A stretch of 64,000 nucleotides of DNA from Plasmopara viticola. Its lineage: Eukaryota > Oomycota > Peronosporomycetes > Peronosporales > Peronosporaceae. The position numbers were made by a program, and so were the translations under genes. Position 1 is the first letter of the stretch, and each line of letters starts with the position of its first letter. Under the pieces are notes generated by a model. The model did not search any database. It saw only the letters and a list, made by a program, of their open reading frames with translations, and was not told the origin of the DNA. The stretch is taken from the NCBI GenBank assembly GCA_001695595.3, contig MBPM02000050.1, positions 186,001-250,000 on the forward strand. Reading direction: 5' to 3'. Below, piece by piece: positions 40,959-55,075 of this stretch.

Positions 40959-43918
40959 GCTAATACGTTAAGTGATAGGAGCAGGATACACCTACAGTGA
41001 ATGACGAGCCACTCCATATGCATCGATAGAGCCTTGTTTTGATGACTAGACTGAAGCCCAACCACTCCGCCTAGTGCACGTAGTTAGTGCTTTCGATTAA
41101 CAAAAAATCTCAAAATTTTTTTGTCTTTACCCGCAAAGTGGTAGGGTCTTTGCCATACTGCCTTAACGTAATGCACACAGTGACATCACCGGCTTGCGGC
41201 AAACGCATTTTTCAGCAAACATGGTTCAAATCACTCATATTTTTGACTGATACCATTCCCATCATTCAGTAGTCCAATACGTCGGCCAGCTTGGTCCATC
41301 GTCCGCACCAAAAATGCAGTATCATTCTAGCAGAGGTTTCGCTTCATGACTCATCAAAGCTTTGCTGGAAGAAAAGTGGGTGTCACACAAGCACTTGACG
41401 CTATCAAATTTATTAACGAGATTCACGTACGGGACTTTTATACTGTCGCTAAGCAAATAGCGGCAATTTCACGTTGCTGAGGTCGTCGATCCTTAGCATT
41501 TGGCTGAGATTTTTTTTGACGTCGGGAAGTCAATCGTAATTGCTCAACGTCTTTGATCTCACAAGGAAACCCGAGGTCTTCAAGAACCCATCACAAATGC
41601 CTCACCAAGGTTTTAAAGCACAATTTGTGCTCTAGATAGAGCACCGAATGCTCAAGGCTTCAAACTGTCAGCCTAAGATTTTGTCCGCCGAGGCTTGCTT
41701 CTCATCTCTTTAAAACTTCTATTTGGACTCCAAGAAAACGGCTAGCGATTTCTATCCAACTTTGGCTGGCATAAGCAAAGCATAAGATGCTTTTACGCTT
41801 GTTGTAAACCCGAACACCTAAACATTCACCATGCGATTGTTGTACGACAAAGCACATTCGGCAGCTTTTCCTACACCGCTCGAACGGATCTTCGCTAGCA
41901 TTTCTCGGTTAAAGCAAGCTCTTCTGTCAGCTTAACCTTTCCAAGTAGCCGTCAGGTGTCAATCTACCCATTCGATTTCACACATTTCTTGAAGTTTTTT
42001 TCTTCAAAAATTATGGCTTAACTGTAACAAAAGCATTTAGGATGCGCCTTATCTACAATTTATGGGCATGTCAGACACTGTTTAACAATGACACGCCTTC
42101 ATCTCTCGCAACTGTTTGATGCCCTTGCGCATTTACAATAAAATTCCACCGGAATAAGTTTAACTTTGAATTCTAGCATGAGTAAAATCGGATTCCATTG
42201 ACGATCCATTTAACGTATTCAGTGGTACCTTAGTTTTTCCAGCTTTATTTTACTCGCTCATAATAATTTTCGGGCACTTTGCAAGCGCTTTTTGCCTTAA
42301 TTGAAGAAGCAAATTCTAACTTTACGTGAATGCGGAGCTATAATTACTTGCGAGTATTGCTTTGCAATACATTGTATCTTTGTGCTTTTCGCGCATTATA
42401 ATTGCGCTTTTAGCCGCTTAACACGCTTTGGTAGCTCTTTAGACTATATTGCGCTTCGTGAGCATTATCGCGCTTTGTATTCTCTCTTGCGATTAAGCTT
42501 TTCTTCTTAAGCAAAATGCAAAGCAATTAAATTCATTCTTTCGCGCGGCCGCGAAGTTACTTATACTTTGGAGGTAGTCACTTCCGCAATATGGAGGCGA
42601 CCGCTTTCACGATGCATGTCTGCCACCTTACGATTTCGGCTGACTCACTAGTTTACTACTCTCGCGCTTTCAAGTCATCACAACTCATACCGCTTTTTAT
42701 CGCTTGTACAAAATCAGGAAGATATCGTTTTGTCATGGCCATGTGAGCCCGAATGATGCCGAGTGATAGCTCTGTTCGGCCAAGAAAATCTGAGTTTTCA
42801 CGCAAACGTAGAGCTACGCAAAGTGGTAAGTGTAAATGACGTAAAGTTGCTACTGCTTTGCTTTGATATTACCATGGCAATATTAAAACATGCGCTCATT
42901 CCCCGTAAGATTTTGAGAAAGACCAGCAAGCAGCATCCTCCCCGTGCGTCACCACGAGAGTGTGGATTTTCTTAAACTTTTATTCCAAATTTAGACTTAT
43001 ACGTTCTTTATCAAGTTCCGGACTCCCTTACTCGCAAAGACTCCACGCACTATTCAAGTACGCTTGAGACGGTAGCTTAGTTATCTTTGGTTCATCTAGT
43101 TGAGATAAAGAGTATGATACAAGTATCTCTAATCAAAAGGCTACAACTTGCCTTCGCCCGATAATACATACGCACTCCGTCTTTAGATAATAAGAAAAGA
43201 ACGAGGACCAGAGCGCATCGGCGAATACTTACGTCCACTCAATGCGACAATGGCATTATCAGCGGGAGTAAGCCCCAAAAGTTGTCAAACTCGTCAGACT
43301 TGTCAGACTCACCATCCATGCGGAAGAATGTATCCGTCAGGACATAAAAGGCCACGCGACGTCACCGATACTAGCAGCCACGAAGAGGAAAAGACGACTT
43401 TTAGGTCTATGGCTGCCTTCGCAAGCCGCTCGCATTGCGCTTTTACTTTGATATTTGCAACTTTTTGATTTCTGGTAGAAGAATCGCTTGAGTATGGTTA
43501 GCTAATTCATACGGACCACATTTCATCAACAGCGTGTAGACCTCGGTCAGTTCCATACGTGCATTGCAAATTCTGGCTTACAGTTGAGGGTTGCGCGAAT
43601 ATGTCCATATACATGCTTGAAATCGCTTCAAACTTTCCGGGCAGATTGGTTCGTCTATCCCACCACACACTGCAGTTGAATTTTTCAAAAAAAAGGGGCT
43701 CTGGCTGCTTCTATGCTTGTGGATGCGGTTACCTTACCCACGTGGATCTGATCATAGCATTGCAAACTTTGAAGAATCCTGCAGGCGCTCAGTTTAGAAC
43801 TAAACTAATAGTCGCTGATATTTCTAAAATATTCCAAGCTTACAGTGCACCATCTACTTTGGAGGAGTCGGCGTTGGGATCATCTGGTGTGGTCGAGTGT
43901 GGGTGGAGGAGCCGTAGA

Positions 43919-45406
43919 ATGAAAATGGAGCGAGGGATAAGCTATGCAGAGTACGAGGAGAGAGCGTCGCAAAACGGGGTCAAGTCGAGGACTTCTACCA
44001 AGCGCGTGGACATGCCGGCTACCACCACAAACCGCATCATGGACCGCAAAGACACCATGTTTAAGCGCTCGAAAGGCCAGTGGAAGTACGTACTTCACAC
44101 CGTGTCATGAAATTAATAGTCGGTTGAGATTGACGGGGCTTTAAAATGCAGCATTCGCCGTCAAAAGGTGCCTAATTACTGGAAACTTTACATGCAAGAC
44201 CCCTTCCACACCGTCGTCAACATGCGACTAAGTAAAGTCCTCGGCTCGCTCATGTTTGCAGTACGTTTCAGTCGTCTTAGCTACCAAGAACAGGAACCTA
44301 GGCTCGAAAACTGACAGTCTTTTTACTTGCTGTAGTATATTGTGGTACTCACTGTGTTTGGCGCGCTGTACATGACGCCGCCGGACGAATGCAAATTGGC
44401 CATTTTCTCCTTTTTCGACGGCTTTTCCTTTTCCGTCTCGGTGCTTTTCACGATTGGTTTTGGTACCAACGGCGGCGATATTTTCTTTGGACGGTGCGTG
44501 TGGGTCCAAACGATTATTACGCTCGAGTCGCTCGTGGGCATCTTGCTCGATGCCTTGGCGATTGGCATCATCTTTCAACGCTTTTCACGAGCCCAAGCGC
44601 GTGCGAACACGATTGTCATGAGTACGCACGCCTGTGTACGTCGTATCCGTGGGAAATTGTACTTTATGTTTCAAGTGTGTGAGATGCGCAAGCACCAGCT
44701 CGTGGAGGCTCACGTCCGGATGTACGCGATTCGACACGACGTCGAGTTTGGGGAGCATTACTACTTCCAGTCGTACCCAATGCGGATCCAGCATCCAGAT
44801 GATGACCTTGGTGGCATGATGCTCTTGGCTCTCCCGTCTGTAGTTGTTCACGGAATTGACGCGTGGAGTCCATTGTTGCGACCAAAGAGCGCTGACACGT
44901 GTGGCGTGCATCATAGTCCAGCTCGAGGGTACCTGTTTCCAGAGCCTCTGTGTCGTGAGGCCGATGCGCAAAGCGGAGACCGGGACGCTTCAGAGACGAA
45001 TAAAGAGAGCGTTCATCTGGCACACATGACGTGTCGCTGTGGTGCTGAAAAAGCTTCGACGGGTGACTTGCCGCAATTGCCTTCGATTGAAGACATTCAG
45101 CAGTACTGGGCCGAGTCGCAGGTACGATTGAACGTATTGAAAGGTGCTCTGTTGAGTCTAATTGCTCTTTTGAATGCTATTTAGCTGGAAGTTGTGGTGC
45201 TAGTCGAAGGTATCGACGCTGTAACGTCAACGACGATTCAAGTGAGACACTCGTACAAAGCTGAAGATATTCTGTTCAACCACCGCCACGTCAACTGCGT
45301 GAACGTTGATCCAACCACTGGCGGCGCTGTAATTGACTTTAATCGCTTCCACGAGACAAAACCCGTGGATTCCGAATGCAACAAGGTCGCGGGGAGCTAT
45401 TATTGA
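43919..45406 (+). CDS. Inward-rectifier potassium channel (Kir family)
   Basis: 427 aa in four exons: 43919-44085, 44152-44260, 44336-45121 and 45185-45406. Introns are 66, 75 and 63 bp, and phases agree. The slide helix (PNYWKLYMQDPFHTVVNMR) is followed by the first span (LGSLMFAYIVVLTVFGALYM). The pore helix and filter are SVLFTIGFGTNG, and the second span is LVGILLDALAIGIIFQRFSR. The C-terminal cytoplasmic beta-domain ends in EVVVLVEGIDAVTSTTIQVR and VNVDPTTGGAVIDFNRF. The filter is GFG rather than GYG; Kir6 channels also have GFG. Length is typical (about 390-430). Start chosen at MKMERG; upstream open frame does not look coding. The splice from exon 1 (donor GTACGT) gives KGQWNIRRQKVPNYW. 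Confidence 0.85.
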
Positions 45407-49139
<3,733 letters not shown>

Positions 49140-49330
49140 AACGGCAGCCTCATCAAATTCCAGGGACGACGAAGCCATTGTGGAATTTGTGCAGTAGCTC
49201 CGTCTTAGTATTGGCGTCTCTTATGGTGCTTCTGACTCTTATCCAAATAATTGGCTGTACTTACGTTATTGCGATTTTTACGTGCCCCCAAATTAAATTT
49301 TCTGCTTTTAAATTGAATTGGAAAATTTGA

Positions 49331-50883
49331 CACTATAAACTAAGATTCTAAAAGCGCAATATTGCTTTCATGATGATAGAAACATGTTCATTTATGGTGT
49401 TAGCAGGAGCAAACACTACACGTACGACCGTATAAGCTACTGGCAAGCTAGATGCTGGCGGGGTCAATGACGCTCCACATCTGGTTTGGATTGTTCGACG
49501 AGCAGCCGTACAGCTGGACTTTATTGTTCTGCGCAGGGTCCATGTCCAAGCAGAAACCTTGGTGCGTGACATGCTTGAGCTGACCAGTCTGGCTGTCGAA
49601 TGTCCACTTTTGGTTTCCCTCTTGGTCCATGCAGCGGAACACGTGCACAATGCCGCCGTCCCACCCTTGGTAGGCATCAAGACAGCGGTCGCTGCTCATT
49701 GAGCGCAACTGCTGAGTGTTTTGGTCAAAGAACCAAATTTGCTGCTCTTGAACGAGCCAGTCATTTGACTTGCCAGACATGTACAAGGCACCATTGTTTT
49801 CGGACAGTACCGAATTGGTACCAAGATTGCGAATGGCGCGTTTGTCCATCCAACCGATCGTAAGCTGCTCAAAGTTGCTCTTCATGGTGTCATCTTCATT
49901 AAAGATGCCAAAATCAGCTTCCACTTCCTTCTCTCCAATATCCGCACGCCACTTGGAGTCAAACGCGACGTACCAAAAGTATTTGAAGTCGTGCGCACGA
50001 GCCACTTGGTAAAAGTCCGAAAAGTACTTGGCCTGGTTTTCCGGAGTCGCGACACTCGCACCCGGATCAGAGCCCCCCGAGCTCCAACCACTTTCCGAAA
50101 TGACGAATTTCTTGCCCTTGTTGGCGCTGACTATACGCAAGTTCTTGAGACGGTCGAGAAGGGTGGCAGCTCCCTCGTTGACATCGACTTTTTCCCAAAA
50201 GGAAAATGATTGACACTGATAAAGTCCACTGCATCAACAAGGTGTGGGTTGTCCGTATACACGTTGATCACATCTGCGATCGAGACGAGGGTCTGCTTGC
50301 CACGACTACGAAGTAAATCACGAATCTCATTCATGTAACTGATCGCGGTATCGGCGGTAATTTCCTCGCGATAGATTGCTTCGCTGCCCACGCTCAAGCC
50401 CTCAATCTGGCTTTCGTCGTACAAACCGGAATCAATCAAAGTCGTCAGCTTTGCTTTCTCCTGGAGAAGCATGTTATGATCAGCGCTTGTCCATATGCCG
50501 AGCTGAACTCGAAGACCAGCATTTTTAGCAGCAGGGAGGACAAGTTCGGCCAAGTTGCAGTCAATGAGAGAAAAGATGCGAACGATGTCCGTCACACTTT
50601 TTAGAGCGTACATGTCCTTTTGCACCTGAGCTGCAGACTTGCATTTCTGGTCATCCGGAAGCCAATCCGCTCCCTTCCGTGCGCTGTAATTGAGTCCAAA
50701 AATTTTGACATTGAGAGCGTCAGCCTCACCGTTGAAAAGGAGGACCACGGAAGCGAAGAAGGTTGGAAGATACAGCTTCATGGTGAAGGTACTTGAAAGC
50801 CAGTAAGTAAGCTTGGAGTGCCAAGTGGAGAATTTGAAAGTGGCAAGTGGATTGAACAATGCATGCGTTGCTCTGCCTCGTAG
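49331..50883. repeat. Left arm of 1.55-kb inverted repeat
   Basis: Pairs in reverse complement with 53531-55075. The arm contains a whole GH17-lectin gene plus about 100 bp on each side. Homology stops abruptly at both ends (CTACGAGGCAGAG on the outside of the 5' flank and TTAGTTTATAG at the 3' flank). Differences include an 11-bp segment near the 3' end present only in this arm, a few substitutions and the frameshift. Confidence 0.92.
49448..50781 (-). pseudogene. GH17 glucanase/ricin-B lectin gene, frameshifted copy
   Basis: Near-identical to the intact plus-strand copy (53633-54967) but 1 bp shorter. At about 50208-50210 the intact AATCAGTTTTCC reads AATCATTTTCC. The frame breaks after ISVN and ends 20 or so codons later. 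The product would keep the signal peptide and the acid/base Glu region but lose the nucleophile (ISESGWSS) and the whole lectin domain. The downstream half remains open in its own frame, so the lesion is recent or an assembly error. The initiator-like site also differs from the intact copy (TCAATCC versus TCACTCC). Confidence 0.8.
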
Positions 50884-51555
50884 GTTTAAACGGCATAGAT
50901 TGCCTCAAATCTGCCGAGAAAATCGATGTGTCATGGGACAATAATACTGGCTGTTGTACGATCGAAAGTGGGGTCATACCATGTTCGAGCATAGATGGTG
51001 CCAGCTTTCGTTTTCATTGGCTAAATATTTGTATATACACTACATATGGACGAAACCTTGCCGTTGTCAACTATACCCACAGTATATGCAAAGAAACATA
51101 TATTTTCCACTTTAGATAGAAAATACAAACTATGTGTTTTGTTTTCAAATTTCTATCAGAGGACCAACGAGGTCTTCCAAACGAATGACGTGGCGCCGAC
51201 TACAACAACAAGATCTTTGGCACGTATGAGGGTTCTACTGCTGCTAATGTAAAAGAGGGTTGGAGAGGGCTCGGTGGTTGGCTCATATGTAAAAACGTGT
51301 ACACTTGGACCCCCAATCGTCACCATCTCGAGGCACGCAATGCAACTGTGGAACGACTTAATCTCGAATACAACAGCCAATATTGTTGCTTTAAGACATA
51401 TTATTCGACGGATGCGTGAACCGAATCTAGGTGTTGCCGTATAGACTCTCTTCAAGTGAATCAGAGTCTCTTTTCAAGATAGTACAGAGTCTTTATGTAA
51501 ATCATCGATTGCCTATTTTTCAAAATAGTACTACTCATACAATAGCTCTTTTATT
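50884..51555. other. Intergenic, 672 bp
   Basis: Between the inverted-repeat left arm and the alkaline phosphatase stop. Only short overlapping frames; nothing recognised. Confidence 0.5.
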
Positions 51556-53079
51556 TCAAGAACGCAACTGGGTTTTTGAGCCTCGAAGTTTCAGCGTCTC
51601 AAGCTCCAGTTGGTGTTCCAGCCCCAAATACATCGTTACCATCTTATTCAAGTACGTGTTTTGATGGACTCCCTTACACATACGCTCAAAGATTGACGGA
51701 CCCTTGCAGTACAAATTCACGTCCGTGCCTACGTGACCAACGGTTGTCCAGCCAATAGCAGCGCGTAAACTGATTATGTGACCCAGCTCAATCATCACAT
51801 TCGACAAGTCTTGTGTCTCGTCGACGACGGTCTTGATCTGAGTGACGACCTCAACAAGTTCTTCGTCCGATACGGACGTAACGTTTGTATAATTAGCAAG
51901 AAGATTCTTGGATAAAGTGAGCAGAGCAGTCTTGCACTTGTCGTTGGCTCCGTGAGCGCAGTCGCTACCATCTAGAACGAATTGGAGTTTCTTCACCATA
52001 GCTTCAGTTGACATGGTTTGAAGATCTAACTCAGCTGGGTACCAGGCGTACGGTTCAGCGGCGCCACGACCAAGAGTGAGACCTCCAGTGCCGTGGTCAG
52101 CAGCCGATAACATTGCCGTATTCGGGACCTGTTCCACGTGGTCAAGCACGACAGCAACGGCTTCATCAAAGGCGATAGCTTCTTTCGCCATAGTACCGGG
52201 GTCATTCGAATGGCCGGCGTGATCAACACGTGAGCCCTCAATCATGATAAAGTAGCCGTGTTTCTTGGCTTGCTCGTTCTGACGAAGTAGACTCAGCACA
52301 ATGTCGACCATCTCGGAAAGACTGGGCTCTCGTACCATAGAGTTGTTTGCCTCAAATTCACGAAGACGATCGACTTCGTACTCCATGTGATCGTCGTGGA
52401 ACAGACCGAAAAGACGCAGCGCACCTGAGTTGGCGTTAATCGACTGATAGTCGAGTAAATCTTGGTAGTTGTGTGCAAGGAAATAGCCCTTTGCTTTTAA
52501 CTCCTCGAGCATTCTCTCGTTAAAAAATTTCTTGCCACCACCAAGCAAGAAATCTAAGTTTTGATTTGCAACATACTGCGCAGCAATATCATCTTCGGAA
52601 TCTCGATCAAGAACATGCGCCGCAAACGACGCTGGTGTCGCGTGAGTCACGCGGCAGGTCACGATCATACCAGTCACCATGCCACGAGACTTGGCAGCTT
52701 CCAAAACTGTGCCTAGAGGTTGCCCATGTGCGTCCACACCAATTGCCGAGTCATAAGTTTTAAAACCGGTCGAGTACGCTGTTGCTGACGCTGCTGAATC
52801 TGTAATATAACTTGTCGACGAATGGGTTTGCACCGTTCCCATGAGATGAGGGTCGATGTGTAAGCGGGTTTTAAGCGTCGGATCTAAGACCGTTCGAGCA
52901 AGAGTGAAGATGTTTGGGCCCGTTCCATCAGGGATCATCATTATGACGCTGCGTGGAGAGTCTTCATTCATGGCGAGGCTTAAGGCCGGATCAATTGTTT
53001 TGAACTCGTAGTGAGTTGCGGCGCTTGCGAGCGTGACAACAGCGGCACTAGTGGCCAATGCATGCGTGAATTTGGTCAT
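51556..53079 (-). CDS. Secreted alkaline phosphatase
   Basis: 507 aa, single exon, phosphomonoesterase of the alkaline phosphatase superfamily. The signal peptide begins MTKFTHALATSAAVVTLASA. Motifs: first metal Asp in MMIPDGTGPN, nucleophile Ser95 in TDSAASATAY, Arg in TCRVTHATPASFAAH, metal-binding IEGSRVDHAGHSND and AADHGTGGLTLGRG, and a late His in TTVGHVGTDVNLY. All expected zinc/magnesium ligands that I can place are present. There is no obvious GPI signal or C-terminal span, so free secretion is likely. The frame extends 12 codons upstream without an ATG. It lies between the two inverted GH17 copies. Confidence 0.93.
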   Translation of the reverse strand: MTKFTHALATSAAVVTLASAATHYEFKTIDPALSLAMNEDSPRSVIMMIPDGTGPNIFTLARTVLDPTLKTRLHIDPHLMGTVQTHSSTSYITDSAASATAYSTGFKTYDSAIGVDAHGQPLGTVLEAAKSRGMVTGMIVTCRVTHATPASFAAHVLDRDSEDDIAAQYVANQNLDFLLGGGKKFFNERMLEELKAKGYFLAHNYQDLLDYQSINANSGALRLFGLFHDDHMEYEVDRLREFEANNSMVREPSLSEMVDIVLSLLRQNEQAKKHGYFIMIEGSRVDHAGHSNDPGTMAKEAIAFDEAVAVVLDHVEQVPNTAMLSAADHGTGGLTLGRGAAEPYAWYPAELDLQTMSTEAMVKKLQFVLDGSDCAHGANDKCKTALLTLSKNLLANYTNVTSVSDEELVEVVTQIKTVVDETQDLSNVMIELGHIISLRAAIGWTTVGHVGTDVNLYCKGPSIFERMCKGVHQNTYLNKMVTMYLGLEHQLELETLKLRGSKTQLRS

Positions 53080-53530
53080 GGCATCTAATTGTCGCAAGTA
53101 CGCGGGGTCAAGCAAACAAGAGACAGAATGAGGAAGGAGTGGTAGGCAATAAGTAAATTTGCTTTAGTAGACATCACTTTGCCTGGTAAGGGAAAGCCTA
53201 AGATATAAAGCACCTTAATTTAAATGGCTGCGAAACGATGAAAATATCAGGATATCGCAATTCAGTACCCCAAAAAACCCACGATATGTGTGTCCCACAA
53301 GATCCAACAACCCACACTTCCGTTCCGCAGATTGTCCCATAAAATTAAAGCTCAAAAGATTGAGTCAAGTTTTTCCCATCTCCAAACCTATTGGTAATAT
53401 TCAGGCTTAAATTTTAGCTTTGAAGCTCCGTTTAGATCGTCTTGTTGTGTATCGTCTTGTTGTGCAGCATATCCACTCACTATCTGTAGGCTTTATCAAT
53501 AGACATGATAGACTCTATATCAATATCAAT
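53080..53530. other. Intergenic, 451 bp
   Basis: Divergent promoter region between alkaline phosphatase (minus) and the right inverted-repeat arm. It includes the initiator-like site at 53125-53131. Nothing coding seen. Confidence 0.5.
53125..53131 (-). promoter_or_regulatory. Initiator-like element before alkaline phosphatase
   Basis: On the minus strand TCATTCT, matching YCAYTYY, within a pyrimidine-rich run about 45 bp before the ATG. Confidence 0.4.
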
Positions 53531-55075
53531 CTACGAGGCAGAGCAACGCATGCATTGTTCACTCCACTTGCCACTTTCAAATTCTCCACTTGGCACTCTA
53601 AGCTTACTTACTGGCTTCCAAGTACCTTCACCATGAAGCTGTATCTTCCAACCTTCTTCGCTTCCGTGGTCCTCCTTTTCAACGGTGAGGCTGACGCTCT
53701 CAATGTCAAAATTTTTGGGCTCAATTACAGCGCACGGAAGGGAGCGGATTGGCTTCCGGATGACCAGAAATGCAAGTCTGCAGCTCAGGTGCAAAAGGAC
53801 ATGTACGCTCTAAAAAGTGTGACGGACATCGTTCGCATCTTTTCTCTCATTGACTGCAACTTGGCCGAACTTGTCCTTCCTGCTGCTAAAAACGCTGGTC
53901 TTCGAGTTCAGCTCGGCATATGGACAAGCGCTGATCATAACATGCTTCTCCAGGAGAAAGCAAAGCTAACGACTTTGATTGATTCCGGTTTGTACGACGA
54001 AAGCCAGATTGAGGGCTTGAGCGTGGGCAGCGAAGCAATCTATCGCGAGGAAATCACTGCCGATACTGCAATCAGTTACATGAATGAGATTCGTGATTTA
54101 CTTCGTAGTCGTGGCAAGCAGACCCTCGTCTCGATCGCAGATGTGATCAACGTGTATACGGACAACCCACACCTTGTTGATGCAGTGGACTTTATCAGTG
54201 TCAATCAGTTTTCCTTTTGGGAAAAAGTCGATGTCAACGAGGGAGCTGCCACCCTTCTCGACCGTCTCAAGAGCTTGCGTATAGTCAGCGCCAACAAGGG
54301 CAAGAAATTCGTCATTTCGGAAAGTGGTTGGAGCTCGGGGGGCTCTGATCCGGGTGCGAGTGTCGCGACTCCGGAAAACCAGGCCAAGTACTTTTCGGAC
54401 TTTTACCAAGTGGCTCGTGCGCACGACTTTAAATACTTTTGGTACGTCGCGTTTGACTCCAAGTGGCGTGCGGATATTGGAGAGAAGGAGGTGGAAGCTG
54501 ACTTTGGCATCTTTAATGAAGATGACACCATGAAGAGCAACTTTGAGCACCTTACGATCGGTTGGATGGACAAACGCGCCATTCGCAATCTTGGTACCAA
54601 TTCGGTACTGTCCGAAAGCAATGGTGCCTTGTACATGTCTGGTAAGTCAAATGACTGGCTCGTTCAAGAGCAGCAAATTTGGTTCTTTGACCAAAACACG
54701 CAGCAGTTGCGCTCAATGAGCAGCGACCGCTGTCTTGATGCCTACCAAGGGTGGGACGGCGGCATTGTGCACGTGTTCCGCTGCATGGACCAAGAGGGAA
54801 ACCAAAAGTGGACATTCGACAGCCAGACTGGTCAGCTCAAGCATGTCACGCACCAAGGTTTCTGCTTGGACATGGACCCTGCGCAGAACAATAAAGTCCA
54901 GCTGTACGGCTGTTCGTCGAACAATCCAAACCAGATGTGGAGCGTCATTGACCCCGCCAGCATCTAGCTCGCCAGTAGCATATACGGTCGTACGTGTAGT
55001 GTTTGCTCATAAATGAACATGTTTCTATCATCATGAAAGCAATATTGCGCTTTTAGAATCTTAGTTTATAGAGTA
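53531..55075. repeat. Right arm of 1.55-kb inverted repeat
   Basis: Reverse complement of 49331-50883, separated by a 2.65-kb spacer holding alkaline phosphatase. It carries the intact GH17-lectin gene with its promoter (initiator-like TCACTCC at 53559-53565) and about 100 bp of 3' flank. Confidence 0.92.
53633..54967 (+). CDS. Secreted GH17 beta-1,3-glucanase-type glycosidase with ricin-B (CBM13) lectin domain
   Basis: 444 aa. The signal peptide is MKLYLPTFFASVVLLFNGEADA. The GH17 barrel (residues 25-300) begins KIFGLNYSARKGADWLP; the probable acid/base Glu134 is in VGSEAIYRE and the nucleophile Glu230 is in ISESGWSSGG. The C-terminal ricin-B type lectin repeats (residues about 320-440) show the Q-x-W pattern in NQKWTF and NQMWSV, with CLDAYQG and CLDMDPAQNN. 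GH17 enzymes cut or remodel beta-1,3-glucan, a main oomycete cell-wall polymer, and the lectin may target glycans. The start is the Met of the signal peptide; the frame is open 71 codons further upstream. Confidence 0.93.
   Translation: MKLYLPTFFASVVLLFNGEADALNVKIFGLNYSARKGADWLPDDQKCKSAAQVQKDMYALKSVTDIVRIFSLIDCNLAELVLPAAKNAGLRVQLGIWTSADHNMLLQEKAKLTTLIDSGLYDESQIEGLSVGSEAIYREEITADTAISYMNEIRDLLRSRGKQTLVSIADVINVYTDNPHLVDAVDFISVNQFSFWEKVDVNEGAATLLDRLKSLRIVSANKGKKFVISESGWSSGGSDPGASVATPENQAKYFSDFYQVARAHDFKYFWYVAFDSKWRADIGEKEVEADFGIFNEDDTMKSNFEHLTIGWMDKRAIRNLGTNSVLSESNGALYMSGKSNDWLVQEQQIWFFDQNTQQLRSMSSDRCLDAYQGWDGGIVHVFRCMDQEGNQKWTFDSQTGQLKHVTHQGFCLDMDPAQNNKVQLYGCSSNNPNQMWSVIDPASI

Larger units (their letters stand above)
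39259..43918. other. Gene-poor region, 4.7 kb, decayed retroelement DNA
   Basis: No intact gene recognised. It contains a fossil of a Ty3/gypsy integrase (about 40.84-40.96 kb) and a 20-bp hairpin with an 8-bp stem near 39.57 kb. Frames elsewhere are short. The 43559-43918 stretch is open in frame with the K+ channel's first exon, but its sequence looks non-coding. Confidence 0.55.

Noticed and set aside
41150..41240. GGTTCAAATC resembling a tRNA B box
   Set aside because: No A box or cloverleaf pairing at the required distance.
43559..43918. Open extension upstream of the K+ channel first exon
   Set aside because: Sequence is not protein-like, and channel N-termini are short; the Met at 43919 fits better.
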